From assembly GCA_025267735.1 (NCBI GenBank), contig CM046308.1, positions 36,693,267 through 36,757,266 of the forward strand: DNA of 64,000 bases, in the 5' to 3' direction. Below are positions 12,950 to 24,853 of this stretch, piece by piece; the stretch's first letter is position 1; every line of letters begins with the position of its first letter. The stretch is from Mactra quadrangularis (taxonomy: Eukaryota > Mollusca > Bivalvia > Venerida > Mactridae). The notes below the pieces were generated by a model. That model searched no databases, was not told the DNA's origin, and worked only from the letters and a program-made list of their open reading frames with translations. A program made the translations under genes and the position numbers.

Positions 12950-13010
12950 CAAGAAGATTTTGTAAACGTCTGCCTTGCTTATCAGTAATCGGCACACTAA
13001 AACTAGTAAA
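12950..13010 (-). other. PPM1K: Probable non-coding first exon of PPM1K (5' UTR)
   Basis: The minus strand has a strong donor, gcg|gtaagatgg, with the exon side ending at base 12950. It precedes the PPM1K coding start by about 1.3 kb and lies back-to-back with RFC3. The transcription start is not visible; the upper bound is a guess. Confidence 0.45.
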
Positions 13011-13244
13011 TATTTACTTCGAAAGGTAATGTATACAATTTAATGTCAAGGACGAATATTTGGAGGTGTGTCTTGTGCTGGTTACCGGTGTGTTTGCGTT
13101 TTGACTGCTAAATTTCCCGGAATACAGATAACCAGTCTATTTTCATTACAAAGTTGTCGTTCCTTTTCCAAAATCGCGCGTGACGTCAGTGCGCGCTACA
13201 AAATTTCTTTCATTCATTATTGCTCACCGTTAAACATCGCCAAA
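13011..13244. promoter_or_regulatory. Divergent PPM1K/RFC3 promoter with CRE/ATF palindrome
   Basis: Relatively GC-rich interval between the two divergent genes. A perfect TGACGTCA lies at 13181-13188, embedded in GCGCG...GCGCGC, which also resembles E2F-type sites expected for a replication gene. The RFC3 ATG is 57 bases downstream of it. Promoter role is inferred from position and motif; no TATA box was recognised. Confidence 0.55.
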
Positions 13245-16200
13245 ATGAGTCTTTGGGTGGATAAATATCGTCCTAATTCATTGAACAAGCTCGATTATCA
13301 TAAAACGCAAGCTGCACATCTAAAAAACCTGGTAAGATTGAGCTGTCAAATAGATAATGGGTTTGTGTCTTTCACTGTTTTCGGACAATCACATTTTCGG
13401 ATACATTGTATACCATTGGAGATGTCACTGAATTCTAGCCATTTTTGTTGCTCAGTTTTCTGACATTGTTATGTTATTGTAACGTTGCCATTTCTGTTAA
13501 CTCTACAGAAGCTGAACAAGTCGAGCAACTTGTCCTAGTAGCCTAGTCCTTTCAAAGCAACTTTGTAGAAGGCGGACTCACTGATGGTGTCAGCAGTTTT
13601 TAACCAGTATTTATTGTTCGTGCCTCAGAGTTATTGTATTATAGTCACATTGTGTCGTTGATGCCTTAGAGAAGCCCTATATTTTGCAAGAAGAACTACC
13701 TGATTGCTGAAAAAAGTCTACTTTTTACATTTTCTTTACAGCAGTGGCTAGAGTTATGGAAGTTTTATGACATGGTTATTTCTAACTTTTTGACTTAAAA
13801 TTTACATCAATATGTTAAAGTGTCAGCAAATTGACTATGCTTTAATTGTTATTATTCAAAAGAAATAAGTGACTTGACCATCATTCATTTCAGATACCAT
13901 TTTGGATGTTGATAATGAACTAACCATATGCTTACTGAAGTAATTTGTTTCCTTTCTAATAAAAATACTGTACTGTTTGAACATTATATTGATATAATTG
14001 TGTTTTACAGGTGGCTGGAGGTGATTTTCCTCATCTACTTGTTTATGGACCTTCAGGGGCTGGTAAGAAAACAAGAATTATGTGTATACTAAAAGAATTG
14101 TACGGTTCTGGTGTTGAAAAATTAAGAATCGAACAACATCATTTCACCACTCCATCAAAGAAAAAACTTGAAATCTCAACAATATCCAGTAATTATCACA
14201 TTGAAGTTAATCCAAGGTAATGTTTAAATTTGTTCTAATTTCTATTTTTCAGACTTGCATTTGGTTTCTGAAACATGCATGTGCACAGATGCATGTTGAT
14301 TACCTTTTTTATAAGGACATTCTACAATGTCCTCTTAAAGGACGATTTTAATTATGGTTTAAAGGTATATAATCGCTCACTAGTGGACTAATTTCTGAAG
14401 TCATTGAATTTTGGTTACATCCGTTTGTATGAAAACTGTGCTTAGTTTTCTAAATATTTTTTTTGACATTAAATTATTTCCTTGCCATCTTTTACAGTGA
14501 TGTTGGAAACAATGATAGAGTTGTTATACAAGAACTAATCAAAACTGTTGCTCAAGTAAATCAGTTGGAAACATCTACACAGAGAGAATTTAAAGGTAAA
14601 TTATTGTTATAAGACATGGTTTTACACTGAGTGGAGAACAGCACTTGACCATGACAACCTATAGTTGGGTTTTAGAAACCTGTTACTGCTAGCAAACATT
14701 TGTGTAATGATAGCTGGTTGTCCAACTGGGCAACATACTTAAAGAGTTAATGTTGAGCCCGGGGAATGAGTATTTTTTAATTAAAATTGGCCAGAAAAGT
14801 TGAAATAGTGTATGCATAGATTTTCTTTCTTTTTTACAGTAATATTTGAAGTCAGATTAATTCCTTGTATGAACTTGTAATAGATTTAAGACAGTCTTAA
14901 CTTATTGATGTTGAGACAAATGAACATAACCTGCTATATGTATTTCCTGAATTAGAATTTAGCAACTTACAGGAAATGCAATCTATACTGGTCTATTCCT
15001 AGGTGGAAACCGCTTAGGTTCTTGTTTTTTCTATTTTTTTGAGTCATCCCTTTTGTAACAAAACCTTAAAAATCTATAAACATTTCCCTCTTTGCTTTTT
15101 GGCTGTGTGGTATGTTTTCATACTCTTTTATTTTAGTAATATATAATTATAAGAAAAATGTGATCACTATTAAATGACTTATCTTATTTCAGTTGTTGTT
15201 CTGACAGAAGTTGATAGATTAACAAAAGATGCTCAACATGCATTACGTCGTACAATGGAAAAATATATGGCTACATGTCGTCTTATATTATGTTGTAATT
15301 CGACTAGTAAAGTTATTCCTGCTATCAAAAGTAGATGTCTTGGTATTAGAGTCCCAGCTCCATCTATAGATGAGGTAATTTAGTACTTAAAATCCTCCCT
15401 ATATGGTTCTACCCTTCCATGAAAATTTGCCAAAAATGTCAATTTTCCCTAACTTAGTATATGGAGAGGTTGCCATCCAGGTGGAAGTGTTGAGGAGTGC
15501 TAGTTATAGACGTTTCAGACAAGCTAGGTTTAAAAGTGAGTTGGCCACCATGAAATAAGTTCAATAATTTGTGTGGCATAGTGTTGCGCCCTTCAATAAT
15601 TAAAGTGAGTCTTTCCTTTATAAACTATTGTTTAAAATTCAATTCAATCCAATTTCCCATCCTTGCCTCTTGGAGCATATAGTTTGTACTCCCTTCAATC
15701 AGTAAAAAATCAATGTTAGGTTTAAAAACTGCTCAAGAAAACACTATGGCCTTCATGTTTAGGACAGTATTCACTATTGTTACTACAGTGGTTTCTTATC
15801 CAACTTGGTAAATGTTGGCTTCAACCACTTCATTGTTTTAATTGAACTTTTCTAAACCATTGTTTATGTTTCAACTTTTTTAGGTATGTCATGTGTTACA
15901 AATGGTATGTAAAAAAGAAGGTTTAAATATACCTATAGAACTTGCTAGAAGAATAGCTGAGAAAAGTAACAGAAATCTAAGGAAAGCTCTTCTTATGTGC
16001 GAAGCTTGTAGGGTCCAACAGTAAGTCATTTTATTGAAGTTTTTATGTTGCTTTAGTAGGCAACATATAGTTATTTGGCAAAAAACTAATTTGTTGATTT
16101 GTTGTTTCTCTGGCCTGTCGCGTTTGTTTAAAGAACCCCCCCCCCCCCAACTTCAATTTTTTATGCTAACTACTGGGACTATATTTTGATTTAACTAAAT

Positions 16201-18960
16201 ATAGCCTCCAATACTGTGGAATTATGTTTAAGTAGCATGTTTTCTTTGTGTAGGGTTTCAACATCTAAGATCATGAAATAACAACTACATGTAATTATTG
16301 TACTTCCAGCTTATGTAGACCAATACTATATCATTGGTTTTTGTAATATTTATATTCAGGTATCCATTCAGTGCTGACCAACCAGTAAGTGAACCAGACT
16401 GGGAAGTTTATCTTAAAGAAACAGCTCATATGATTGTTCAACAACAAAGTCCAAAAAGGTAAATTGTTGCTTTTGTATTTAAACTGTGTGTGAAGCTATA
16501 AAATCTGCCTGTGCAATTTAATGCACTCATCTGATCATGACATCACTATAACAGTTTATCATGAAGCATTTTTCTGGTCCTTGTGGCTGAAATCGGACCC
16601 ATTCCTTTCCCCCAAACTAACTCATTTTTCTTCCTCTCTGTAGCAAAATTTCCAGTCCTTTAAAGGTACTCATTCACAGATTTCAACTTAAACATCAACT
16701 TTTTTTGAAAATTGTTTGGAAACATTTTCTTGAAATTAGTAATTTGATTATGACAATTAAGTGCAAATTGACATACAGCTACGTATAATGGTGTTTCGAG
16801 TAGCAAAACTCTACCCCGTATGTCACGGTATAGACCATTTTAGTGCTTTTTTGTGACTTTTATTGTATATTTCTTGTACTTCATTGCTCAGTTTGTCCTA
16901 AAATATTAAGAACTAATTTTTTGGCACAATTACAGATAATGAATGGGTTTTTTAAAACAGAAAACTTAATCGAAATCTGTGAACTAGTAACTTTAAATAC
17001 AATGTACTGTGGATTTTAATAGAATCATGGGTAGAATCTTAGAGGAGTAGAAATTTCTTCCATTGATGAAATTTTTAAACATAAAGAAAAAAATATTTCT
17101 TATGATATAAATGTGTATATCAGTTTGTGAATGTTATCTAAAGTTTTGAATATAAAGAAGAATAACCTGCTTTAGATTTATAACTACTTTCCCCAATGAA
17201 AGGACTTTACCATATTTCTCCTTAAAGTGAAAATTAAGTCTAATGTGATATCCGTATAAACCAAAATTTGATACAAAATTATGACGGCTTATCAATGGAA
17301 TGCTTATCCTGAGTAAAAAAAAGTTCAGAAATACACTTCTTTTATTTTCTTGTAAAATAACTTGTTTCAATATAAAATTTGTTTTGTAAAGCTTCTTTTC
17401 AAGACACTAATAACTAATGTGCTAAACAATACATCATCAGTTATCACTGTTTCTATTTATTTTCAGATTATTTGAGGTTAGAGGTCGTTTATATGAATTA
17501 CTTACACATTGTATACCTGCAGATGTTATTATGAAGGTAAAACTTTCTAGATTTTATATTTATGTGTATATCAGTAGCCTGTTCAATTACCCCGAATGTT
17601 CCTTAACGTTAGAGTCGGAACAACTTAACCCAAAGACAACTCAACCTAAGACAACTCAATTCGGAACTGGCGGGTTGAGTTGTCTCAACTTTGAGTTATC
17701 CATAGGTTGAGTGTTCCATATCCGTAACGTTAGCTAACAGTCGTTACTGAACACGCTGCTGGGCTTGACATTAATTTTTTATGTAGGTTGCCTGATTGGA
17801 AAATCAGCTTCATGTTTTATAGCCTGAACCCAATGTTTACTAGCAGTAATAACAGGGCTCGAATTTAAGCTCGCATACTCGCAAAATGCGAGTGGATTTT
17901 GAAAATTGCGAGTAACTTTTATTTCAACTCGCAAATTTTTGCAAGTTGATTGAAATCAATATAAAATATAACTGTCTAAACTAATGAGGCTCAAATCAGC
18001 ATTGAAACGGCCAAATAGATCGATTTTATTGATTAAAGATTCACCCTAAAAATGTTCGATATTCTTAGTCTATCCCACAATAACACCCTTTTTATCTACA
18101 ATTAAATATAGTCTTATGTTATTTTTATACTGCATATAAGAATAGAAATTATGTATGCTACTAAAATTTTGAGTAAAAAATGCAAGCGATTTTTTCATTT
18201 TGCAAGTTGAAATAAAATCAACTCGCAAATATTTGCAAGTCCAATTTTTTGTTAAATTCAAGCCCTGAGTAATAAGTTGTTTTAATCCAAGTTTAGGTCA
18301 TTAGGGGCAGTAGGACAACCTTTTATGTTGATTCCTACACAAGTAATGCCTTAATGTTGCCTAGAATAACAACACCAAATGTTGAACCCTGTATTTGAGT
18401 GTGTTCAATTTATAAAAGTAAGGCATTGCTGCTATACTCTTATTTCTTATATAGTAAAAACTTTTCAAGCTGTATTACTTGGAACTACATGTAATGTGGA
18501 TGCTTTTGAGACTGATTTTAAAACTTATAACACACAAAAACAGTCTGTTGAAATTGTAAAAAATCGTGTTGTTTTACTTCACTATAAAGTACCATTTTTT
18601 TTCAATAAATCTGCTGTGGGTACTCTATGTTATCCCAAAAAAGGGGTGAAGTAGTAAAAACATAATAGAAGAAAAACATTTATTGAGGTTGAGTTTATTG
18701 TCTTGCATTGATTACAGATAGTCATGGGGTATAGAAACCATGTTACAAATGTATTAATTTTGTAATTTCAGGGGTTATTACAGAATCTGATCAATAGTTG
18801 TGATGGTGAATTAAAAACTGAAGTAATACAGACAGCAGCATATTATGAACATAGATTACAACTAGGACAAAAATCTATATATCATCTAGAAGCATTTGTT
18901 GCTAAATTTATGGCTATTTATAAACGATTCTTAGAAGAAGGCATTGCTGACATTTTCTGA
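13245..18960 (+). CDS. RFC3: Replication factor C subunit 3
   Basis: Small AAA+ subunit of the RFC clamp loader, which opens PCNA and loads it at primer-template junctions in the nucleus. Exons: 13245-13331, 14011-14216, 14498-14595, 15193-15374, 15884-16020, 16360-16458, 17467-17536, 18772-18960. Phases agree throughout and the product is 355 aa (human 356). Motifs: RFC box [10 protein letters not shown] at the N-terminus, Walker [10 protein letters not shown] (42-50), the Walker B region VLTEVD (104-109), which as in the vertebrate protein lacks a DExx box, and SRC (148-150). The C-terminus [17 protein letters not shown] is typical. The frame is open upstream to 13068, but the chosen ATG matches family N-termini. 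Introns carry MITEs and SINE fragments. Confidence 0.97.
15376..15575 (+). mobile_element. SINE family 2 fragment in RFC3 intron 4
   Basis: Contains 'acccttccatgaaaatttgc' and 'agctaggtt' blocks shared with the copies at 2346-2632 and 27195-27450. The tRNA-like head is missing. Confidence 0.45.
17572..17761. mobile_element. Short MITE, CAGTAGC termini, in RFC3 intron 7
   Basis: 190 bp with inverted ends CAGTAGCCTGTTCAATTAC / GTTACTGAACACGCTGCTG and internal inverted GAGTTGTCT/AGACAACTC blocks. Related to 10030-10347. Confidence 0.6.
17853..18267. mobile_element. hAT-type MITE, 415 bp, exact 8-bp target duplication
   Basis: Starts CAGGGCTCGAATTTAAGC and ends TTAAATTCAAGCCCTG. Identical 8-bp duplications AGTAATAA flank it at 17845-17852 and 18268-18275. 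CAGGG termini and 8-bp duplications are the hAT signature. An older copy is at 2950-3364. Confidence 0.88.
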
Positions 18961-19059
18961 TGTTTTCCGATACTTTCTAAAGGAAATGCAAATATTTTTA
19001 TGAAGTTGCAGACATTTTCTGATAGAAATGCTAGTTTTTTTCTGATTAAAGTGCTAATA

Positions 19060-19262
19060 ATAGACTGTATCTGGAATTCAAATATTGGTTCCCCTCCGGT
19101 ACAAACTAACTTTCACCGTTACAATGAAAACATGTGTACAAAGAACAATAGGATTTAATTCTTAGTTCATGCTATTTAGCAATAATGTGTAACAAACTTT
19201 GTTTGTACGGCCTGTGCACGGACAGAAAAACCCATAAATTTGAATTCTGGATTAGGTCTATT
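19060..19262. mobile_element. MITE with TAATAGAC...GGAATTCAAAT termini
   Basis: About 200 bp in the RFC3 3' flank or 3' UTR. A direct copy at 41033-41250 shares 'gaaaacatgtgtacaaagaa' and 'ctttgtttgtac' blocks. Ends are mutually inverted (atagactg...gaattcaaat / atttgaattc...gtctatt). Confidence 0.6.
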
Positions 19263-19887
19263 GTTAATGGAATTGCTGAGATTTCCTAAAGGATATGAAA
19301 AAATATTTATATAAACTGGAGAATTTTTCTGATATTTGCTACTTATATTTTGTGACTGAAATGACTACATATTTATGAAGAAATTATTGAATCATTTACT
19401 GAATGATTCCAGACATGTTGAAATACACAATATATTGCATGTAAATATAAACAATTTTCATACCACATTCTGTGTTCTTAAGTACATAGGTTTTAGGAAT
19501 CTAATAATATATACCAGAGACTATTAGTATTGAAATGCAAAATGTACTAACATGGTGCTAGGCTTTGTAATTGTTTTCCTGTAAATATTGATAAATATTT
19601 ATTCAACTGTCAGTTGCCGATACATTAACCCCGCCCATTTTAATATTCATAACAGTTCTTATGTAGTCATGATTGATAACATTAGATTTAAATATGTTAA
19701 ATATATATGAGCTAATGTATGCACCATTGACAGTTGAATAATTTAAAAGTTTACAAAATTCAAGGTTTAAAAGCACCTTATATTTAGACAAGACTGAAAT
19801 TGTTTCCAATTACAAGCCTTTCTTGGTTTTATATTGTTTAAAGTGAGATAATATTTGGAAAACAAGATTTGTAAACAAGTATAGAGT

Positions 19888-20252
19888 TATTAGGGACTTA
19901 AGTCAGTTATCTTTCCCTGATAAAATCTGAAGCAATCCAATTGGTAAGTAGGTCCTTACAGTTGTAATCCTCGGATCTTATCTATGTAAGGATAACAAAA
20001 TATTTCATCTAATATCTTTCTTGTTAATGAAGATATTAACAGAAGTTATGAAACTTAGATAGTTCTTTACCTTAAAAATACTTAGCTTGAATTTCAAACA
20101 AATTAAATGGTTTACAAAAAAAGTTATTAAAGATTAATTTTGGCAAATTGACATTGAAAAGTAAGGTTAAAATCCGAGTAATCCAACTAATTGGACCTAC
20201 CTATTTGAATAGTATACAAGGGGAAATAACTGACTAAAGTCCCTTATTGCTG
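19888..20252. mobile_element. MITE with AAGGGACTT(A)AGTCAGTTAT termini, copy 1
   Basis: About 365 bp with inverted ends (agggacttaagtcagttatc / ataactgactaaagtccctt). Other copies: 39143-39507 (same orientation) and 61449-61783 (opposite). All share the inner AATCCAATTGGTAAGTAGGTC / GACCTACC..AATTGGATT pair. Confidence 0.75.
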
Positions 20253-20361
20253 GAATTTGTTTTTCATTGTTTAGATTCAGAAGTCTTATTTTTTATATTC
20301 TGTGCATTTTGAAATGTTATTTTGTGCCCTACCCTTGACTAATATTTGAATATAGCTTCTG

Positions 20362-20367
20362 AATAAA
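20362..20367 (+). terminator. RFC3: Probable RFC3 poly(A) signal
   Basis: AATAAA about 1.4 kb after the RFC3 stop, followed by a T/G-rich stretch (gttgttatattttgtggttt) typical of a downstream element. The long 3' UTR would include the 19060 and 19888 MITEs. Other AATAAA sites could be used. Confidence 0.4.
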
Positions 20368-21136
20368 TGATAAAATGTACAAATTTGTTGTTATATTTTG
20401 TGGTTTTACCTTGTCAAGTATTCAATGTCACAGCATAGTTCAACATTTCAAGAGGCCAGGTTAATTTAGATAATGCTTCTAACACCATTGACATTCAATT
20501 GCTGAAGATGCCTTAACACCTTGGTCCAGGACTAGTGAAAAGTGTGTCAGGGTACTTAGAGTTACTTTTTCATAGAGTCTCTCGGGCTAGCTGATAAATA
20601 TTGCTCCTTACTATTAGAACTGGTTATCGCCTGCTAGTTTGTATCACGATAGTTTATATTCAACACACATGCTGTATAAATGGTTGGGAGACAAAAGCAA
20701 GCAAGCAACTTTTGAAACAGTAGGCACTAGTATTAAATGTGTCCTATATACGAAACACCCTTCTAGAAAAATTACATGGACACGAATGAAGTGTGTTCAG
20801 TCTTCATTGGAGAATGATAACAAGTTACTATTGTCATGAAATGATAGTTTGAGTTGCTATCGCAATACACTATTGTCCTGTTAATATTTCATTATTACAT
20901 AAATATTATGCATCAAGAATGCCCCAACACTACTGACTATATAACAACAACAGGTTAGTGCTCAAGAAAATGTAATGTAATGTAATGACTGCAATTGATC
21001 CATCTCATTTAAATATCAGAAGTTGATCCAACCACAAATATCAAAACTAGACAAAATCTTTTATTTGTGCATTATAATTTGACACAATTATGGAACCCAT
21101 GGGTTAGGCTAGCACTACATGGTGCTTTCCTGTATA

Positions 21137-21419
21137 ACAAGTAAATCTGTGAGCTAATGCTCACTAGTGATACCCCCGCAAAAATAAAAAAAATATGCGA
21201 CAAACAGGAAGTAGATGAGCAAGGAGCATGAAATCGCTTTACACCACATGGGACTATGGGATGAAGCAATATGCAAAGTATTAGGCTGCTGCATGTTATA
21301 GTTGCGGAGAAAACTGCGACGGAAATTTTGTAATGGACGGACGCAGGCACGGACACACGCACGCACGGACAAGGGTAAAACGGTATACCCCCCTCTTCTT
21401 CGAAGCGGGGGTATAAAAA
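21137..21419 (+). mobile_element. ACAAG...GGGGGTATAAAAA element, compact copy A
   Basis: Starts ACAAGTAAATCTGTGAGC with subterminal GATACCCCCGC and ends in a hairpin (CCCCC-CTCTTCTTCGAAGC-GGGGG) followed by TATAAAAA. A direct copy is at 36924-37210. Contains a GGACGGACGCA-type simple repeat. Open frames on both strands here are repeat-derived. Confidence 0.7.
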
Positions 21420-21567
21420 TCAATGACTACCTATTGATAGGTATCAAGTTTTTTTTTCTTGCTTGCCGATGCATGTGTTTCTTTTCAAGAATACTGGCAT
21501 TTCTTTCATGCATAGATCTGTATCGTCAGCTCAGTTTAAGTTAATGCACATAGTGATGATTAATTTG

Positions 21568-21680
21568 ATCCTCTAGACAGGGTTACATGGAGGACAGATG
21601 TTAGAAGATCTAGCCGGCTGCTGACTACCCCAGTTCCTGGGACGCCAGCAGCAGATGACAAATAAACTATCCAGATTTGA
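21568..21680 (+). repeat. Dispersed repeat, GATCCTCTAGACA start
   Basis: Shares gatcctctagaca, a gctgctg...ctggga block and 'gcagatgacaaataaacta' with 42553-42648, where it abuts SINE family 1. Possibly a SINE tail or head fragment. Confidence 0.5.
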
Positions 21681-21727
21681 TTGATTGTATACTTTGCATT
21701 TTGTAACAATTCTAATCTTAGTGGATG

Positions 21728-21812
21728 CTGCTATCTTGGATATGCAATCTTGAAGCAAAACTATTTCATAAAGCTGTTCTATGAAATAGTTTAGCTTCAA
21801 GATTGCATATTA
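21728..21812. repeat. Inverted repeat (hairpin), about 35-bp arms
   Basis: Left arm ATATGCAATCTTGAAGC..AAACTATTTCATA pairs with TATGAAATAGTTTAGCTTCAAGATTGCATAT around a short loop, with one mismatch zone. Not next to any gene. Confidence 0.75.
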
Positions 21813-22277
21813 GAACATGTATGCTACAAAAAGGTGCTTTCAAAATACTATGAAGTAATTCCTTCATGGATCTGACAAATCTATATGTCAGTATATGGGA
21901 TATTGGAGCAGTGAATCATCAGAGGAAGACATTCACCATGAATGAAAAGAAAATGAAACAAATCACATATGGACTTATTTTATTCTATCACATAAGCTCA
22001 GGCTAAATATATATACAGTCCCAGATAGTTATACAAAACTAGAAAATCATTACAGAGTTCAAAGAATTAAATTCTTAACAGAGAAGCATATTTTAAAATT
22101 GCATGAATAAATATGGTAGTATTTTACAAACCAAAAACTTAAACAGCGTATAAGAAAAAAACACATCAAATAATTAACTAAGTTTCAGTTCATGGGATTA
22201 CATGTAGCAAGTAATACATCTTGAGAACCTATATACAGAAAACAATTGACAACACAGAAGGATAAAACATCAATCTG

Positions 22278-22665
22278 ATTAAAACCCGATCTGAAATTTT
22301 ACACTCGCATACTCTCTAATTTAGATCTGGCCTTTTCCGAACGAAGGTCACGTTCAGGTGACCTTTTCTCATCATAATATTCATGACCAAATTGTTATGA
22401 TACGTAACTTGTTTACATCGTTTACTTCACGCAATTTGAAATGAGCCGCCCAATCGCAGACTGTGAATATTGCTGCGGTTAAATTAGCAAGCAAAACTTG
22501 GTCTAAAAGTAGAAATTACGAAATCAAAATGTGTTTAATAGTGTTTTCGTCTAGATGAAAGCTACGCATTGATTGGTCGATACAAAGTTCATCTCGACGT
22601 GACCTTCCACAGGAGAAAGTAAAGAGCCTGTACGACAATGCTCTACAGGAAATCTGTTTACGGAG
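22278..22665 (-). mobile_element. Dispersed ~390-bp repeat, copy 1 (inverted)
   Basis: Reverse complement of the copies at 44755-45160 and 56410-56815. Conserved blocks include AATCAATGCGTAGCTTTCAT, CAAATTGCGTGACGTAGACG-like sequence and ATCGGGTTTTAATCAGATTG at one end. Three copies in 35 kb mark an active or recently active non-autonomous element of unknown class. Confidence 0.7.
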
Positions 22666-22953
22666 AGTGGATAAAACATAAGACAGTGACTATAGTGATG
22701 TAATGAAGGCGACTATTTCTCTTGTATCCCCAAAAAGTTGCGTCTGGATTCATCTCTTGGGAAAGGAGAAACAGTAGGAAAGCAGGATTTTTGGCTATTA
22801 TTCAGTGATATTACAGATAAATCTGTCTCTGTAAGGTTCCCCTGTTAATCAGTACAGTAGTTCTGAATGCTTACACTGTACAAGAGCTCTCATTAGACAT
22901 AAACAAATATGAGTCAATGAATTTTATGACTCGAAAACCATTTTTTTTGCATT

Positions 22954-23178
22954 AGGCCACAACAAGTTGAACATATGTTCTATGGATTTTTCTAAAAAAA
23001 AAATGGGGCGAGCGAGCGAAGAAAAAAAAATTAAAAAGTCTTTATTCACTTGCATTATATAGCGGTTTGACCAAATTTTTATGGGCGAGCGAGGAAATAA
23101 AAAAAAATTGTGTAAAAACGGTCAAAGTTAAGGTGCGAGCGAATCCATAGAACATATGATCAATTTGTTGTGGCCTTA
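22954..23178. mobile_element. Harbinger-like MITE, copy 2
   Basis: 225 bp, GGCCACAACAAGTTGAACAT ... ATGATCAATTTGTTGTGGCC, flanked by TTA on both sides. Interior is close to 6080-6297. Confidence 0.7.
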
Positions 23179-24056
23179 TTTTCTGTTTGATCATTTAGTT
23201 CATAAAGAGCTTTCTGTTTGTTCAGAGAATAGGTCATTTTGAACTATATTTTACATCACCTAGATCAAGTCACATTTCCAGAACTAATTAATAAACAATA
23301 AAGGGTTCCTGTCATAGTCAATTCTGAATTTAGAGAACAAAATACACTTTGCTTCAAGTTTTCATGGTGTAAGTTATGTTTTTCCAAGGTTTGTTTGAAG
23401 GTGAAAAAGCTACAAGCCTGAGCATGTAAAATACTAGCTCAAAGATTATAACTTCCTGTTGGAACCTTGGAACCCCATCCAAATTCAATGAAAAGACAAA
23501 TCCTTTTCTGGCCTGTTTTTCATCCTTATATATAACATACTTAGTATGCTATATGGATATAACATACCTCGGTTATAACATACCTTATTTCTATGGCCCA
23601 GCGAGAATGTTATATCCGAGTTTTACTGTATTTATTTCATGTTAACTTTTTACAGTGAAATATGGTGCTTTCTAATGAATAATATACAGTGCAAATATAA
23701 AATCTTCTACTTTCATTGAAGTGAAATTATGAAATAAAATCCACATCATCTTAAAAGAACAAATGACAACATTTAAAGCAGAAATGGTGTTGTGTTATAC
23801 ATGTATTAGTGTTTAGCAAATAGTCCAACAAACAACAGAAAATAATATGAAATCAACAGAATTATTATCAATTTTGGATTAAGATCTTATTACTTTAACT
23901 TGTGAGCTCAGAAAAAAATCATTTTCACATGTAACATTGCATTCTTGAAAGTATTTTTTTGAGCTCACCTGGTGAAAAGAAAATTGATGTTACACCAAAA
24001 TTAAAATAAAATATCTTTTACAAATAAGAAATAAAAAGGCAAACATATTAGAAGGC
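23179..24056. other. Intergenic, no gene seen
   Basis: AT-rich sequence between repeats. No conserved exon and no strong repeat recognised apart from a short ATAACATACCT repeat near 23530-23580. Confidence 0.5.
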
Positions 24057-24062
24057 CATTAC

Positions 24063-24835
24063 TATGGTGGCATATTTCTGCCACCAAATAACCACATAAG
24101 TAACACGTTATTTAAGTGGTTAACTAGTTACATAACTAGTTAACCAGATAATTAACTAGTTAATTAAGTATTTAACTAGTTACATAACTAGTTTTTTTCC
24201 AATAAATAAAAGATCATAACAGGAAAAAAATGCAAGTTAGTGCTTACAACTGCCATTATGTATTATTTTACCAATTCAAAGTTAAGTGGTTACAAGTTAC
24301 GTAACTAGTTAACCACTTAATTAACTATTTAATTATCTGGTTAACTAGTTACGTAACTAGATAACCACTTACCAGTTAGCGATATTTTGTATAAGTGATA
24401 AGTGGTTAACTAGTTATGTAACTAGTTAACCACATAATTAACTAGTTAGTTAAGTGATTATCTAGTTTACGTAACTAGTTAATTTGTTTTCACTTATCTA
24501 TAAATAGCATTGTTTTGCTCAACAGTATTGATACTCAGTCACACTACGCAATATCTATTGATAGATAAGTGGTAAGTGGTTATCTAGTTATGTGAACTAG
24601 ATAATCACTTAATTAACTAGTAAATTAAGTAGTTAACTAGTTACGTAACTAAATAACCACTTACCTATAATTAAATTGGTAAAATAATACACAATGGCAG
24701 TTGTAAGCACTAACTTGCATGTTTTCCTGTTTAGATCTTTTATTTATTGAAAAAAAAACTAGTTACGTAACTAGTTAACCACTTGAATAACGTGTTAGTT
24801 ATGTGGTTATCTGGTGGCAGAAATATGCCACCATA
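24063..24835. mobile_element. 773-bp fold-back element downstream of the macro-PARP stop
   Basis: Almost entirely a long inverted repeat: left TATGGTGGCATATTTCTGCC, right GGCAGAAATATGCCACCATA. The arms are filled with TTAACTAGTTACGTAACTAG-type palindromes and each holds a matching unique block (tgcaagttagtgcttacaac / its complement). Flanked by CATTAC duplications at 24057-24062 and 24836-24841. The 3' duplication ends 12 bases before the macro-PARP stop codon (24854-24856), so it probably lies in that gene's 3' UTR. On the gene strand AATAAATAAA occurs inside the first arm (about 24748-24738). Confidence 0.85.
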
Positions 24836-24853
24836 CATTACAGACACATAGAA

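Noticed and set aside
21072..21544. Open frames on both strands around 21.1-21.5 kb (and the matching set at 36.95-37.42 kb)
   Set aside because: Both sets fall on two copies of the same dispersed element and its GGACGGAC microsatellite; translation is low-complexity.
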